A stretch of 64,000 nt of DNA from Nocardia colli (GCF_008704205.1 NZ_VXLC01000004.1:496001-560000), one strand, 5' to 3'. Counted from the stretch's first letter, positions 33,916 to 43,568 are shown. Notes: generated by a model from the sequence alone, not told the origin. Numbers and translations are program-made.

Positions 33916-36236
33916 ACCGGAACTCCTAAGATCTCCGCGGCGGCGCGCAAGGCGATGCTGCCGCGACTGAGGTCGAAATTGCCGCCCTCGCCGGCGGTCC
34001 GGGTGGCGATCGTGCCGCCGTCGCGCACCGCGCGGCCGATCGCGCGCCGCTCGCCCGACTCGAACGCGCCGAAGGTCCGGCGCAGCAAGGGAAGTGTCTC
34101 GACGAACTGGTCTTCGCGCAGCGCGCTCAGCCAATCGTCGATGAGGCGCAACAACTCCCGGTCGTGCACCAGTAGCAGCCCGCGCCCGCCGAGGAAGCCG
34201 TCGATCCAGGCGGCCTTCGCGGCGGCGGTGTTGCCGACCGACAGGGCGGCGGAAAGCCGACGGGCGGAATCGGTTTCGTCGATGAGGCCCGCGTCGGCGA
34301 GCACTCGGACGGCGCGGCCGACGAGCGCGCCGTGCACGTCGTCGCGGTCGGCGAGCTTGCCCAGCGCGCCGAGCCATTCGCCGGTGGCCCAGCCGTCGTC
34401 GCGGGTGCTGATGGCGGTGTGGGCGGCGTCGAGCAAGGTGCGGAACTCGGTCGCCGCATCGGTGTCCAACCCGGTGACGGCACCGGGCAGGCCGGCGCAG
34501 ATGCGCACGAGCAGGCCGTCGGCGACGTGGGCCAGGGCCTTGGTATCGGTGCCGCGGACATCGCCGTAGCGCAGCGTCCGGACGAGCCCCGGCAGGGCGG
34601 CGAGCAGATGGGTGATGTCGTGATCCAGCGCGGCGGCCGATTCCAGCCGGGTGATCAGGCCGTCGGTGGCGCCACCGAGATCGGCCAGCAGCGCCACCTC
34701 CAGCGCAGCCGACAGGTCGCCGACGGTGCTGTCCTCGCGACTCGCCGTGTCGAGGATCTTCGCCTCGGCGGCGGTGCCGATGGTGGTGCCCCAGCGGGAT
34801 GCCTCGATGATCGAGATGGCGTACTCCGGGCGCCATTCCAGCGTCCAGGTCTCGCGGAAGGTGCCGGTGCTGCGCACCTCGCTGGTGGTGAGCGTGCCCC
34901 ACGGGATGTCGAGCACGCGCAGCCGGTGCAGCAGGCGGGAACGCTCGACCTCGCGTTCCTTGCGCAGGTCGAGATCGAGCACCCGGGACAGCGCCTCCTG
35001 CTTCATCCGCAGCGTGCGGATCCGAGCGCGCAGGTCGGCGTCGAGCGGGACGGTCGGCGTGCCCTCGGGGACGGTGCCGAGCGCCTCGCCGACGACGAGC
35101 TCGTTCACCACCAGCCGCAGCATGGTCTCGTCGCCCGCGCACATCACCGCGCGGGTGGCCTCGGTGACCTCGGACAACCCGGCCAGCGGGCGGTCCCGCA
35201 TCGCGGCGAGGGTGTCGGCGAGCCGGACCGCCTCGATGATGTGCGCGCTGGACACCGGCAGATCGTGCGCGCGCAGCACGCCGGCCACCTTGGTGAGCCA
35301 GCGGACGATCGGCCGCTCGGTCTCAGTGAACAGGTGGTGGTACCAGCCGGGGGAGGTGATGCCCGCGCCGTAGCCGGAGATCGTGGACAGCCGCGAATGT
35401 GTCCACGGCACCCAGGTCAGTGTGGCCTTCGTCTTCGGAAGTCCTTTCAGCAGCCGGGTATCCGCGGTCGCGGGCCCGAGCTTGCCCGTGAGCGCGGGCG
35501 CGTGCCAGGCCCCGCATACCACCGCGAGCCGGACCGCGCCGTCCTTCAACGCCTTACGCATCGTCTGCCGCATGTAGGCCTCGCGGCGCAGCGTGTGCGC
35601 GTCGATGTGGACGGCGTCGAGCTCAATCGGTTCCAGCCCGATGACCTCCGCGGTCGCCTCGGCGACGGAGTTGACGCCCGCGTCGTCCAGCGTGGCGCCG
35701 AGCGGCTCCGGCTCGGCCGCGATCAGCTCGGCGGATTCGCGCAGCGCGCCCATCGCCTCGGTGATCGCGTCGAACGCGGTGGCGTCGGGGGCGGATTCGA
35801 CGACCGCGTCCCACCAGCGCTCGGCATCGTCGTAGCCGCCGGCCGCGGCGAGCTCGGTCAGCGGGTCGAACCGGTCGCCGGGCTCCTCCTCGGCGGCCAG
35901 CACCATGGTGGCGGGCAGATCGCAGAACCGAACGGGCACATCGTGTTCGGCGGCATATCGCAGCGCCTGCCACTCCGGCGAGAACACGGCGTAGGGCCAG
36001 AACGCGGCCTTCGCCGGAGTATCGGGCACATAGGCGAGCAGCGCTACCGGCGGCGCCATCCCTTCGGCCGCAACGTATCCGACCAGCGGATCGGCGTCCG
36101 CGGGCCCCTCGATCAAGATGGTGTCGGGTTGAAAAGCCTCCAGTGCCAACCGAAGTGAGCGCGCGGAACCCGGCCCGTGATGGCGGATGCCGAACACGCG
36201 GGTCTGCGCGCCCGAGCCGTTCTGTGCTTGCGTCAT
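33912..36236 (-). CDS. DUF5682 family protein
   Basis: 774 residues, ATG 36236 with GGAGAAGGGGG upstream. The N-terminal signature VFGIRHHGPGSARSLRLALEAFQPDTILIEGP is typical of DUF5682. Later segments include VVCGAWHAPALT and a long helical C-terminal part. No enzymatic function is established; the conserved His/Glu residues (IRHHGPGS, IEGP) would fit a metal- or phosphate-handling site, but that is a guess. It sits between the MoxR ATPase (39-bp gap) and the VWA gene (ATGA overlap) and is expected to belong to the same complex. Confidence 0.85.
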   Translation of the reverse strand: MTQAQNGSGAQTRVFGIRHHGPGSARSLRLALEAFQPDTILIEGPADADPLVGYVAAEGMAPPVALLAYVPDTPAKAAFWPYAVFSPEWQALRYAAEHDVPVRFCDLPATMVLAAEEEPGDRFDPLTELAAAGGYDDAERWWDAVVESAPDATAFDAITEAMGALRESAELIAAEPEPLGATLDDAGVNSVAEATAEVIGLEPIELDAVHIDAHTLRREAYMRQTMRKALKDGAVRLAVVCGAWHAPALTGKLGPATADTRLLKGLPKTKATLTWVPWTHSRLSTISGYGAGITSPGWYHHLFTETERPIVRWLTKVAGVLRAHDLPVSSAHIIEAVRLADTLAAMRDRPLAGLSEVTEATRAVMCAGDETMLRLVVNELVVGEALGTVPEGTPTVPLDADLRARIRTLRMKQEALSRVLDLDLRKEREVERSRLLHRLRVLDIPWGTLTTSEVRSTGTFRETWTLEWRPEYAISIIEASRWGTTIGTAAEAKILDTASREDSTVGDLSAALEVALLADLGGATDGLITRLESAAALDHDITHLLAALPGLVRTLRYGDVRGTDTKALAHVADGLLVRICAGLPGAVTGLDTDAATEFRTLLDAAHTAISTRDDGWATGEWLGALGKLADRDDVHGALVGRAVRVLADAGLIDETDSARRLSAALSVGNTAAAKAAWIDGFLGGRGLLLVHDRELLRLIDDWLSALREDQFVETLPLLRRTFGAFESGERRAIGRAVRDGGTIATRTAGEGGNFDLSRGSIALRAAAEILGVPV

Positions 36237-36275
36237 GGTGTCACCCCCTTCTCCTCTACCTGGTGGTCGCGTCCG

Positions 36276-37376
36276 TCACCCGGAGATCTCGCGGCAGGCC
36301 CGGTAGAAGTCGGACCACTCCGGCCGTTCGCGGACAACGGCTTCCAGGTATTCGGTCCACACCACCGCATCGGCGACCGGATCCTTGATCACCGAACCGA
36401 GCACCGCGCCGGCGATGTCCCCGGCCCGCAGCACGCCGTCGCCGAAGTGGACGGACAACGCGATCCCGTTGGTGATCACCGAGATCGCCTCGGCGGTGGA
36501 CAGCGTGCCCGAGGGCGACTTGAGCTTGGTGCGGCCGTCGGCCGTGATGCCGGAGCGCAATTCGCGGAAGACGCGCACCACCCGGCGCACCTCCTCGGCC
36601 GCGGCGGGCACCTTCGGCAGTTCCAAGGAGGCGCCGAGCTGTTCGACGCGGCGGCTGACGATGGCGACCTCCTCGTCCTCGCTGGCGGGCAGCGGCAGCA
36701 CCACGGTGTTGAACCGGCGGCGCAGCGCCGAGGACAGCTCGTTCACGCCGCGGTCGCGGTCGTTGGCGGTGGCGATGACGTTGAAGCCCTTGGCCGCCTG
36801 CACCTCGGTGCCGAGTTCCGGCACCGGCAGCGTCTTCTCCGACAGCACGGTGATCAGCGCGTCCTGCACGTCGGACGGGATGCGGGTGAGCTCCTCGACC
36901 CGGGCGATCGAGCCCGCGCGCATCGCGGTCATCACCGGCGACGGCACCAGCGCGCCCTCGCTCGGGCCCTCGGCGAGCAGCCGCGCGTAGTTCCAGCCGT
37001 ACCGGATCGCCTCCTCCGCGGTCCCCGAGGTGCCCTGCACGAGCAGCGTCGATTCGCCGCAGATGGCGGCCGAAAGATGTTCCGACACCCAGGTTTTGGC
37101 GGTGCCGGGCACGCCGAGCAGCAGCAGTGCGCGGTCGGTGGCGAGGGTCGCGACCGCCACCTCCATGAGCCGGCGCGGGCCGACGTACTTCGGGCTGATC
37201 ACGGTGCCGTCGTCCAGGGTGCCGCCGAGCAGGTAGGTGACCACCGCCCACGGCGAGAGCCGCCAGGACGGCGGGCGCGGGCGCTCGTCGGCGCTCGCGA
37301 GGGCGGACAGTTCGTCGGCGTAGGCCTGTTCGGCGTGCGGACGCAGCAGGTCGGGCGTCACGTCGGTAGTGGTCAC
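36276..37376 (-). CDS. MoxR-type AAA ATPase
   Basis: 366 residues from GTG 37376, which overlaps the SWIM gene stop as GTGA. Walker A is GVPGTAKT. The Walker-B position reads ARVEELTRIP, with Glu-Glu instead of the usual Asp-Glu. Sensor 1 is VIATANDRDRG and the arginine-finger region is ALRRRFN. The N-terminal 60 residues are a helical extension. MoxR ATPases power maturation or remodelling of partners, typically with VWA proteins such as the one at the end of this operon. The altered Walker B still offers an acidic pair and need not abolish hydrolysis. Confidence 0.87.
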   Translation of the reverse strand: MTTTDVTPDLLRPHAEQAYADELSALASADERPRPPSWRLSPWAVVTYLLGGTLDDGTVISPKYVGPRRLMEVAVATLATDRALLLLGVPGTAKTWVSEHLSAAICGESTLLVQGTSGTAEEAIRYGWNYARLLAEGPSEGALVPSPVMTAMRAGSIARVEELTRIPSDVQDALITVLSEKTLPVPELGTEVQAAKGFNVIATANDRDRGVNELSSALRRRFNTVVLPLPASEDEEVAIVSRRVEQLGASLELPKVPAAAEEVRRVVRVFRELRSGITADGRTKLKSPSGTLSTAEAISVITNGIALSVHFGDGVLRAGDIAGAVLGSVIKDPVADAVVWTEYLEAVVRERPEWSDFYRACREISG

Positions 37377-40246
37377 TGCAACTCCTCGAGCATCATCGAG
37401 CGGTGGTTGAGGTCGTGGGCGAGCTGATCGAAGGCTCGCTCCCAGGTGGGATCGCCGCACCGGCGGGCCACCACGGCGGCGGCGCTCGCGGCGGCAACGG
37501 GCAGGTGCACCGACGCCGCGGCCAGCAGCGAGCGGTGCGCGTTGGGGGTGTTGCCGTGCGCTTCTGGCCGGCGGGCGGCGGCGCGGGCACGTTCGAACAG
37601 CAGCAGAATCAGGTGCTGCGCCAAGGGTTCCGGCCACGGATGTCCCATCGCGGGCAGCAGCGCCTCGATCTCGGAGAGCCAGGAGCCGTCCAGGTCGAGC
37701 AGGTGGCGGGTGCGGTCGGCCTGCGGCAGCAGCGCGAACAGCTCGCGCCTGCGCAGCATGGCGACGTCGGTCGGCACGCCCGCGTCGAACAGTGCCCGCG
37801 CCCACACCGAATCGTGCTGGGCCAGTGCGGCATCCACCCAGCCGTCGAACACCGGCTGGCGGAAGCGGTCGTCGATGGTGACCCTGACCGCCTTGTCGGG
37901 CGCGCCGAGCACGTTCGCCCAGTGGCCGAGCGGTGTCGCCGCGACCAGCTGGCGCAGCCTGCCCGCGCTGACGTCGGGAGCGCCGCCCCACCGATAGGTG
38001 AACTCGACGCTGCGGTCGGTGATGCCGTCGCGATGCGCGGGCGGATCCAGCGTATCGGGCAGGGCGACAACGAGTTCGGTGTGCAACATCCGGTGCTCGA
38101 CGCGCAGCCACTCGTTCGCCCGCCGCGTCATGCGGTGTGCGAACGCCGAATCGGGCAGCAGGGTCAGCAGTCCGGCGGCGGTCCGCCGGACGTCGGAGCG
38201 CCGATCGTCCAGCCCGGCTTCCAGTAGCGGTTCGTCGGCCCGCGAAATCCCGTCGGCGAGCACGGCGAGTAACTCCGCCTTCAGCGGACCCGATTCCTTC
38301 GGCCAGGCGGTGGCCAGGGTTTCGCGCGCCGCGTCGGCGTCCCGGCGGCGCAGCTCGGCCAGCCAGCCCCGGCGCTCCGGCGGCTGCCCGAACTGCCAGG
38401 CGTCCTCCGTGGGTGCCGCAGCAGGCTGCTGCCGCACCAGGTTTCGCCATTCCGGATGCTGGCTCGCCAGCCACCGGCCGCGGGTGCCGGCCAGGCGCAG
38501 CAACGGCTCGCGCAGCTCGACGTTGCTCTTCGCCTGGTCGAGCAACTGCCCGCACAGCGCGTCCGGCGCGCGGTAGTCGTAAGGCGTTGCCGCGGTGAAC
38601 CATTCGGGCAGGAACGGCGACTTCTCCTGCAACATCCGCGCAAGGCGCCCCGCGGCGACGGGCGGGAGCAGCCGCCTGGAGTCGTCCTCTGCCGGTTCGG
38701 GGGCGGTCGCGGTGGCCGCACGCACCCCGCCGCGCGCGAAAACATCTTGGAGCGCCGCGGATTCGAGCAGGCGCAGCGCCGGATCGGCTGGTAGTCGGTC
38801 GGCCGCCTCGGCGATCGGCGCGGCGAGCCCGGTGAGGTCCGGCGGCCGGCGGGCGGTGCCGAGCAGCGCGACGGCGGTGAGGTCGGCCGCGTCGGCCGAC
38901 TGCGCCGCCCGGGCATTCGGCGTACTCCGGCCGACCGGATCGAGCCTGGCCAGATCGATCACCTCGCCGGCATTGAACACCGAGACCGGCACCAAGCCTT
39001 CGCCGGTCCACTCGGCGGCGATGGTTACCGGATGGCCGCCGGAGACGCCGAGCAGTCGCCACGGCTGTTCGGTGGGCGCCACCGGCAGCGCGGTGCCGTC
39101 GGATTCGGCGATGTACCAACCATTTTCGGTGTGCACCGGGACCACGTCGACGAGCAGCACCGGCCACCCGCGCAGCCACGGATCGGCGCCGAGCGCGCTC
39201 GCGTGATCGGCGAGTGCGGCGGCGATCGTGCCGGGCCGGTCCGGATCGGTCGGCAAGGTGGTGAACGGCTCTGTCGCGCCGTGGCGTTCGCCCCACAGCG
39301 CGCGCAGCGGCGCGGCGCCGGGGTAGTAGTGCAGGTCCGCGTCGGCGAGCAGACCGAGCGGCGGCACGTCCGCGGGGAAGGCCGGTGAGCCGAACGAGTG
39401 GTCGACCACCAGGGCCCAGCGCCGGGATGCCCGCCCGTACAACCAGGTTCGCCGGGTGTAGAGGCGTTCGTCCTCGGTGATCCGCAGGCCGAGCACCATC
39501 CACCGGTCCCGCACCGCGGGCTCGGTGCGCACGGACTCGGCCGGATTCGGATAGCCGACGTGCGTACGGACGCTGGCGCCCAGCTCGGGCGGCAACTCGT
39601 CCAGCCGGCGATGCGCGGCGACGAGCAGGTGCAGCCTGGCGTATTCGCGCAGCACCACGTCGGGCCAGTCCGGCCTGGTGACCACGGCGGTCGGCAGCTG
39701 ACGCAGGGCCGAGGCAACCCCGGGCGCCTGCGCGTCGACCATGCGCGCGGCGATCGTCTCGAACGCCCGGTACGAGCGATCGGCCTGCGCCAGGCCGGTG
39801 CGCACCTGGTCGCCGAGCCAGACGTCGAGTTCGGCCAGCCCCGCGGTGACCCGCACCCGGCGCTGTTCCGCGGTGGCCGGATTCGAGGTGCGGGGGCCGG
39901 CCTCCGCCGCCGGTTTAGCGGCCTTGGCGATCCGGCCGCCGATCCAGCTCCCGGCGAAGTCGACGATCGCGGGCGCGTCCTCGACCCGGCCCGCGGACCA
40001 TTCGAGCAACAGCGATAGCGCGTGCTTGCACGGGAACTTGCGGCTCGGACAGGAGCACTTGTACGCGGGCCCGGATAGATCGATGATCGTCTGATAGGGC
40101 TTGGCACCGCTGCCCTGGCACAGTCCCCACAGCGCGATGTCGTGCTGTCCGGTGTCGCGCCAGCGACTGGCCAGCTTCCGCGCGGCCGACAGCGAGCTCG
40201 CGTCCGGCGCAAGCGCCGTGACCTGGTCCTCGCTCCAGCGCGTCAT
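37373..40246 (-). CDS. SWIM zinc-finger protein, first gene of the operon
   Basis: 957 residues from ATG 40246 (MTRWSEDQV), with GGGGGAAG upstream; the longer frame is unlikely. The SWIM motif YKCSCPSRKFPCKHALSLLL (CxC...CxH) lies near residue 75 and probably binds zinc and nucleic acid or protein. The rest is a long helical-repeat-like body rich in Trp, Arg and Leu, without recognisable catalytic motifs. It begins the four-gene unit SWIM, AAA, DUF5682, VWA. SWIM modules occur in SWI2/SNF2 enzymes and transposases, but none of those domains is present. Confidence 0.85.
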   Translation of the reverse strand: MTRWSEDQVTALAPDASSLSAARKLASRWRDTGQHDIALWGLCQGSGAKPYQTIIDLSGPAYKCSCPSRKFPCKHALSLLLEWSAGRVEDAPAIVDFAGSWIGGRIAKAAKPAAEAGPRTSNPATAEQRRVRVTAGLAELDVWLGDQVRTGLAQADRSYRAFETIAARMVDAQAPGVASALRQLPTAVVTRPDWPDVVLREYARLHLLVAAHRRLDELPPELGASVRTHVGYPNPAESVRTEPAVRDRWMVLGLRITEDERLYTRRTWLYGRASRRWALVVDHSFGSPAFPADVPPLGLLADADLHYYPGAAPLRALWGERHGATEPFTTLPTDPDRPGTIAAALADHASALGADPWLRGWPVLLVDVVPVHTENGWYIAESDGTALPVAPTEQPWRLLGVSGGHPVTIAAEWTGEGLVPVSVFNAGEVIDLARLDPVGRSTPNARAAQSADAADLTAVALLGTARRPPDLTGLAAPIAEAADRLPADPALRLLESAALQDVFARGGVRAATATAPEPAEDDSRRLLPPVAAGRLARMLQEKSPFLPEWFTAATPYDYRAPDALCGQLLDQAKSNVELREPLLRLAGTRGRWLASQHPEWRNLVRQQPAAAPTEDAWQFGQPPERRGWLAELRRRDADAARETLATAWPKESGPLKAELLAVLADGISRADEPLLEAGLDDRRSDVRRTAAGLLTLLPDSAFAHRMTRRANEWLRVEHRMLHTELVVALPDTLDPPAHRDGITDRSVEFTYRWGGAPDVSAGRLRQLVAATPLGHWANVLGAPDKAVRVTIDDRFRQPVFDGWVDAALAQHDSVWARALFDAGVPTDVAMLRRRELFALLPQADRTRHLLDLDGSWLSEIEALLPAMGHPWPEPLAQHLILLLFERARAAARRPEAHGNTPNAHRSLLAAASVHLPVAAASAAAVVARRCGDPTWERAFDQLAHDLNHRSMMLEELQ

Positions 40247-40666
40247 GTCTTCCCCCGTTCGTCGGTTGACCGGATTTCTACCGCAGGCCACCGACAAGTG
40301 CCGATCCGGCCGGTGTGTTCCGCACGGAAATTACTGCGGCGTGCCGGTTTTCGCCGCGGAAAGCCTCTTGCGTACATTGTTGTTCTCTGGCATTCTGTCC
40401 TGTTCGGCTCGACCGAACCATCCAAATCGGGTGATACACCATCGAGCTGCCCGCCGGGGCTGGCGAGGGGTGGACATCGAGGCGCGGCCCCAGCCGTTTC
40501 GATGGCCATATCCATCCCCGCGGGCAGATTCGCTGGTGACCGGACGATTACCTCCGGTGGGCGAATGCGACGCGATCGGGTAGCGTTTCGCAGAGCTTCG
40601 ACAGTGGCGCCGCGCACGAGGTCGGAGGACGTGTAGCGGCTCGGTGGTGGAGGGGGTCCCGACCAA
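40247..40666. other. 420-bp divergent intergenic region
   Basis: No convincing gene in either strand. It separates the SWIM operon from the SMC-like ATPase gene and should contain both promoters. An AT-richer patch lies around 40365-40400 (TTGCGTACATTGTTGTTC). GGAGGGGG at about 40648-40655 is the probable RBS of the ATPase gene. Confidence 0.4.
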
Positions 40667-43084
40667 ATGCGTCCCGACGCAGACCCGGTGCCGCGATTAA
40701 CCGAGGTGGTGACCCGCCGGCTCGCCGCGGACCCCTCGGTGACGCCCTCGGTGGCCCGGACCGTCCTGCGTGCCCTCGGCGGCACCGAGAACGACGATCG
40801 GGCAACCGAATTCGATGACGGCGGGATCTTCCTGCGTGCCATCCGGGTCCGCGGCTTCCGCGGCATCGGCCCGCAGGCCGAGCTGCAACTGCCGCCCGGG
40901 CCCGGCCTCACCCTGGTCGTCGGCCGCAACGGCAGCGGCAAATCCAGCTTCGCCGAGGCCGCCGAACTGGTGTTCACCGGCGGAAATCGCCGCTGGGACG
41001 GTCGATCCGCGGCCTGGCGGGAGGGCTGGCGCAACCTGCACGACGGCGGCACCGCCCGCATCGAGGTGGAGCTGCTCACCACCGGAAGCAAGCCGCAGCT
41101 GACCATCAGCAAGGAGTGGGCCGCCGACGCGGACCTGCCCGACGCGACCTGGACCGAACAGCATCCGCCCACCGCCCCAACGGAATTCGATATGGACCGC
41201 TGGGCGGGCAGGCTGGAGCTGTACCGCCCGTTCCTGTCCTACAGCGAGCTGGGCGCCTTGGTCGACGGCAAACCGAGCGACCTGTTCGACGCGCTGCACC
41301 AGCTGCTCGGCCTGGACGAATTGACCTTGGCGCAGGAGCGAATTCGGATGCGCCGCCTGGAACTGGAACGCGCCGTGCGGGATTCCCGCCAGGAACGCCT
41401 CGAACTCCTGGAGGCGCTGGAGACGGTGGCCGACGACCGCGCCGTCCGGGTGAACGCCCTGCTGCGTCCCGCCCAACCGGACCTCGCCGCGGTCGGGCGC
41501 GAGGTGTCCGGCACCTTCGACGACCCGGGCGGCCCCGCGGGCCTGCGCGCGATTGTCCGCCTCACCCTGCCGACGGCGGCCGAGGTGGCGCAGGTGGCCA
41601 CCCGGCTCGCGGACTGCGGCACGGCCTTGGCCCGCGGCACCACCGCCGACGCCGAGGCGGACTGGCGCGTGCTGGAACTGTTGCGCCGGGCCCGCGACCA
41701 CCACAAGGCGAGCGGCACCTGCCCGTGCCCGGTCTGCGGCCGCGGCGAACTGGACGACGAGTGGGCCCTCGCGGCCGACGACTCGATCACCGAGCTCGCC
41801 GCCCGGGTCGACGCGCTCACCACCGCGCGCACCGAACTCGGCGATGCCCTGCGCGCGGCCCGCTCGCTGCCGGATCTCATTCCGCCGGAACTGGATTTCG
41901 ATCCGCGCAACCCGCCCTCGGTCGACACCTCCGCGGTCCGCCGCGCCTGGGCCGACTGGGCCGCGCTCACCTCCGCCGACTACGCCGCCGACCTGCCGGA
42001 CCGGCTGCGCGGCGCGCACGCGCGGTTGGTCGACGAACTCGACCTGGTGCAGCAGGGCACGCGCAAGGAACTCGACCGGCTCGACGAGGTGTGGACCCCG
42101 CTGGTCCCGCGCATCGTCAGCTGGCTCGAGGGCGCGCGCGAGGTCGCCGCGCACGCGGCCGAACTGCGCACGGTCAAGAAGGCCGAGGACTGGCTCAAGT
42201 CCGCGACCGCGGGCCTGCGCGGCGAACGCATGACGCCGCTGGAGACCACCGCGCGCTGGGTCTGGCAGACGCTGCGCCAGCAGAGCAACGTGGAACTCGG
42301 CTCGATCACGTTGCAGGGCAACGCCGGAACCGCCCGCCGGGTGCTCCTGGACGTCACCGTCGACGACGTGGACGGCGCCGCGCTCGGCGTGATGAGCCAG
42401 GGCGAGTTACACGCGCTCGGGCTGTCGCTGTTCCTGCCGCGCGCCACGGTCGAGGAGAGCCCGTTCCGCTTCGTCATGATCGACGACCCGGTGCAGGCGA
42501 TGGACCCGGCGAAGGTCGACGGCCTGGCCAGGGTGCTCGCCGCGGTCGCGTGGACCCGGCAGGTGGTCGTCTTCACCCACGACGAGCGGCTCGCCGAGGC
42601 CGTGCGCCGGATGCAGCTCGACGCCACCGTGCTCGAGGTGCAGCGCCGCGACCGCTCGGTGGTCGAGGTGCGGGTGTCCAGCGACCCGGTCCGCCGCTAC
42701 CTGGATGACGCTCGCGCACTGGTGCGTACCCCGCAGCTGCCGCAGGCCATCGCCGACGAACTCGTCGCCACGTGTTGCCGGTCCGCGGTCGAGGCCGCGA
42801 GCCTGGGCCGGGCCAGGCGCAGCCTGCTCGCCGACGGCATGAACCACCGCGAGGTGGAGCGCCACATCGATGCCGCCCAATCCACCAGGGCGAAAGTGGC
42901 GCTCGCGGTGATGGGCGTCGGCGGCAAGGTCGACGACCTCAACAAGCATCTGGTCGCGCGTGAGGGGAAATGGGTGGTCGAGGCGCTGCGGGACGCGACC
43001 GCGGGCGCACACGTGCCGATCGGCCGCAGCATGCGCGAATTGATCACGGAGACCGAAAGATTCGTCGCATGGCTCGCGCGCTGA
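40667..43084 (+). CDS. SMC/Rad50-like AAA ATPase with CPxC hook motif
   Basis: 805 residues. A helical head of about 50 residues precedes the ABC-type N-lobe: IFLRAIRVRGFRGIGP and Walker A GRNGSGKSS (86-94). Helical, partly coiled-coil arms enclose CPCPVCGRGELDD at 352-360, a CxxC like the Rad50 zinc hook. The C-lobe has the signature MSQGELHALGLSLFLPRA, Walker B FRFVMIDDPVQAMDP and the switch His VFTHDERL. A final 150-residue helical extension follows. This is the RecF/RecN/OLD-like nuclease-associated or defence ATPase class. It is followed 10 bp later by a small Rx4H protein. Confidence 0.88.
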   Translation: MRPDADPVPRLTEVVTRRLAADPSVTPSVARTVLRALGGTENDDRATEFDDGGIFLRAIRVRGFRGIGPQAELQLPPGPGLTLVVGRNGSGKSSFAEAAELVFTGGNRRWDGRSAAWREGWRNLHDGGTARIEVELLTTGSKPQLTISKEWAADADLPDATWTEQHPPTAPTEFDMDRWAGRLELYRPFLSYSELGALVDGKPSDLFDALHQLLGLDELTLAQERIRMRRLELERAVRDSRQERLELLEALETVADDRAVRVNALLRPAQPDLAAVGREVSGTFDDPGGPAGLRAIVRLTLPTAAEVAQVATRLADCGTALARGTTADAEADWRVLELLRRARDHHKASGTCPCPVCGRGELDDEWALAADDSITELAARVDALTTARTELGDALRAARSLPDLIPPELDFDPRNPPSVDTSAVRRAWADWAALTSADYAADLPDRLRGAHARLVDELDLVQQGTRKELDRLDEVWTPLVPRIVSWLEGAREVAAHAAELRTVKKAEDWLKSATAGLRGERMTPLETTARWVWQTLRQQSNVELGSITLQGNAGTARRVLLDVTVDDVDGAALGVMSQGELHALGLSLFLPRATVEESPFRFVMIDDPVQAMDPAKVDGLARVLAAVAWTRQVVVFTHDERLAEAVRRMQLDATVLEVQRRDRSVVEVRVSSDPVRRYLDDARALVRTPQLPQAIADELVATCCRSAVEAASLGRARRSLLADGMNHREVERHIDAAQSTRAKVALAVMGVGGKVDDLNKHLVAREGKWVVEALRDATAGAHVPIGRSMRELITETERFVAWLAR

Positions 43085-43094
43085 CGAGGCGCCG

Positions 43095-43568
43095 ATGAGC
43101 GAGCGGCGCGGACCGCGGCGCGGTGCGAACGGCGGCCGCGGCGGCAACGGCGGCGGGCAGCGGCCGAAGCGCGGACCGGAGAAGGGCCCGAAGCGGCCGC
43201 GGCCATCGGTGGCCGAGCGGCTCGATACGGTCGATCGCCTGCTGGCCGGCTCGGTGACCGACGCGGGCGGCCTGTGGTCCCGCGCCACCGCGTGGATTCT
43301 CCGAATTGCCTTGGAGCAGTCGGTAGATGAGCTGTGGGGCCGGCTGGCGCCCGCGCTGATGCGCTGCCCGATGCGCGCGCAGCTGATCGCGCTGCGCACC
43401 TTCGCCGGACCCGAGGTGGCGGCGCAGGTCGCCGCGCTCTGGGCCGCGTTGTCGCGCGCCGCGCATCACCACGACTACGAACTCGCGCCGAGCGTCACCG
43501 ACCTGCGTCGTTGGCGCGAACAGACGGTCGCGATCGCCGGTGCGCTGGCCACCGTCGAAGCCCGCTGA
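43095..43568 (+). CDS. small partner of the SMC-like ATPase, possible HEPN fold
   Basis: 157 residues, 10 bp after the ATPase gene. A very basic Gly/Arg/Lys head (1-38, GRGGNGGGQRPKRGPEKGPKRPRP) could bind nucleic acid. The rest is all-helical, with RAAHHHDYELAPS at 121-133. Arg121 and His126 fit the Rx4H active-site motif of HEPN ribonucleases, and the surrounding helices are compatible, but the motif is short and common. If it is real, the gene pair would be an ATPase sensor plus RNase effector. Confidence 0.65.
   Translation: MSERRGPRRGANGGRGGNGGGQRPKRGPEKGPKRPRPSVAERLDTVDRLLAGSVTDAGGLWSRATAWILRIALEQSVDELWGRLAPALMRCPMRAQLIALRTFAGPEVAAQVAALWAALSRAAHHHDYELAPSVTDLRRWREQTVAIAGALATVEAR

Noticed and set aside
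33916..35142. N-terminal extension of the VWA protein
   Set aside because: It is a shadow of the DUF5682 gene; the ATG at 33915 overlaps that gene's stop.
37377..39503. Fusion of the AAA ATPase with an upstream frame
   Set aside because: The extra part is the other frame of the SWIM gene; the GTGA overlap marks the real start.
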